Part shown: positions 50,820-51,825 of the stretch, one piece after another
Layout of the letters: every line of letters starts with the position of its first letter
Position numbering within the stretch: the first letter of the stretch is position 1
Origin: Phoronis australis
Taxonomy: Eukaryota; Phoronida; Phoronidae
NCBI GenBank assembly: GCA_002633005.1
Contig: NMRA01000161.1
Span: 77,887-129,711 of the forward strand
Length of the DNA stretch: 51,825 nt
Direction: 5' to 3'
The notes under the pieces: model-generated
Seen by the model: the letters and a program-made list of their open reading frames with translations, nothing else
Database searches by the model: none
Told to the model about the DNA's origin: nothing
Position numbers and translations under genes: made by a program

Positions 50820-51295
50820 CGTTTGTCTGCGTTGCCAGTTTTTGTAAAGGTGGGCCTGTCTGTAGCCAACTACGGTAAATTCATAAAAGGTCATGTGCTA
50901 GGTTGCGTTAGCAGAACCGATCCAATATTTCAGAAGGACCGCACTTAGTATCCGTTACGCACGGGGCCTTTTTGTTACATTAGGAGTAGGATTGGTTCAT
51001 ATTATGTAGAGATGGTGTGGAACTTTCCAAAACCGTTTGAAGAATTATGTTTTTGTTATAAATGTACATTTGAAAGGCGTAAGGTTGGAAAAATACTTTT
51101 GAAATAGTGGGAATTAAGGCAGATTAAAAAAAAAAACATTTGTCTGCTTACAAAGATGTAACATTGAAGCATAAAAACAACCTTCATACCCCTTTGATAT
51201 CTCTGTTCCATTATTACAAAGGAGTTGAAACTCGGGTAAGTTGGCGGTACATGTATTTCCATAGGCTGCAGCGTACTTGGCTAAGATGGTTCAGG

Positions 51296-51825
51296 TTTTG
51301 TGCGGCATACAGTCTACATGTACATTAATAAATTTGTATATAACCTGCTGTTGAATTGTGAGGTAGATTTTGACTGGTCCAGGTGGTTATTTCTGAAGTG
51401 TTCTATTTATTTGCACACGAATCAGTGTGAATTTGTTCAAATCGCTGTTCCAAATCCTGGCCAAATGTGCGCATTCTGCTGAAACCAACCGTCTAATCAG
51501 GGCCAGCGAAGAGTAATTTGGTTAATTCGCTCACTAGACTATGGCTGAAGTTCCTAGTAAGGACAAGAGTTCACGAGTCACTACCTTTGGAAGAAATTTA
51601 GCAGACAATTTTCGTCAAAAAATTTACCAGATAGTTGTCATCAAAACGGAGAAAAGAAAAATGGATTTGTAAAGACAGGATGAAGTAGTAAGCCTACCAG
51701 AGCCTCCTAAAAACATTCATCTTCGAAGTGCCTTGAACAAATGTACAAAGTCTTATTCGTGAAAAAAACTGCCATTCACGTTGACACAAAAAGTTAGCTT
51801 TTCTTCCCACAGCCGATTATGGGGT
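51296..51825. repeat. Long inverted repeat, right arm (runs off the window)
   Basis: This is the reverse complement partner of 49079-49619. It is still matching at the last base of the window, so the arm extends further. The loop between the arms is 1676 bp and carries two MITEs and no recognisable gene. Confidence 0.92.

Overview
The window is nuclear genomic DNA from an invertebrate animal. The evidence is long AT-rich introns, GT-AG exon boundaries, draft-assembly Ns (14192, 40149, 49002-49005, 50235), tRNA-derived SINEs, MITEs, Penelope-type retroelement remnants and many TACATGTA-rich stretches. I cannot name the species. The TACATGTA richness and domain content would fit a marine invertebrate such as an amphioxus, hemichordate, mollusc or anthozoan.

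One plus-strand gene dominates, running from about 2663 to 47926 and open at its 5' end. It encodes a very large secreted or cell-surface protein: one WSC domain exon (2663-2941), then at least 31 thrombospondin type-1 (TSP1) repeats, each on its own exon of about 168-201 nt. Every exon I could delimit starts and ends in phase 1. Any exon can therefore be duplicated, lost or skipped without a frameshift, and the locus shows all of this except skipping, which needs RNA data.

Layout. 1-2660: truncated MITE, small foldback repeat, no exon recognised. 2663-10281: WSC plus four diverse TSP1 exons, with Penelope-like fragments in the 4.6-kb intron. 10473-28929: alternating TSP1 subfamilies that I call A ([13 protein letters not shown], three Trp) and B ([14 protein letters not shown], two Trp). 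Its core is an 867-bp tandem A-B amplification (B exons at 21183, 22049, 22917, 23784, 24651, 25499, 26329) in which the A exons are mostly dead and the B exons intact. 29521-29683: dead B copy. 30914-32288: two divergent TSP1 exons. 36515-40708: a third subfamily, C, in three copies. 42333-47926: four more TSP1 exons separated by two acidic phase-1 microexons (36 and 24 nt). 49079-51825: a long inverted repeat with two MITEs in its loop.

The protein would be a long rod of TSP1 domains with C-mannosylation (WxxW) and O-fucosylation (CxxTCG) sites, as in extracellular adhesion or matrix proteins. No signal peptide, transmembrane exon or poly(A) end was identified, so both ends of the gene are incomplete or unrecognised here. 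The most unusual content is the record of exon birth and death, a MITE family with clear TIRs and 5-bp target duplications, a SINE family in two orientations, and a probable haplotype-duplication assembly artefact at 13527-15401.
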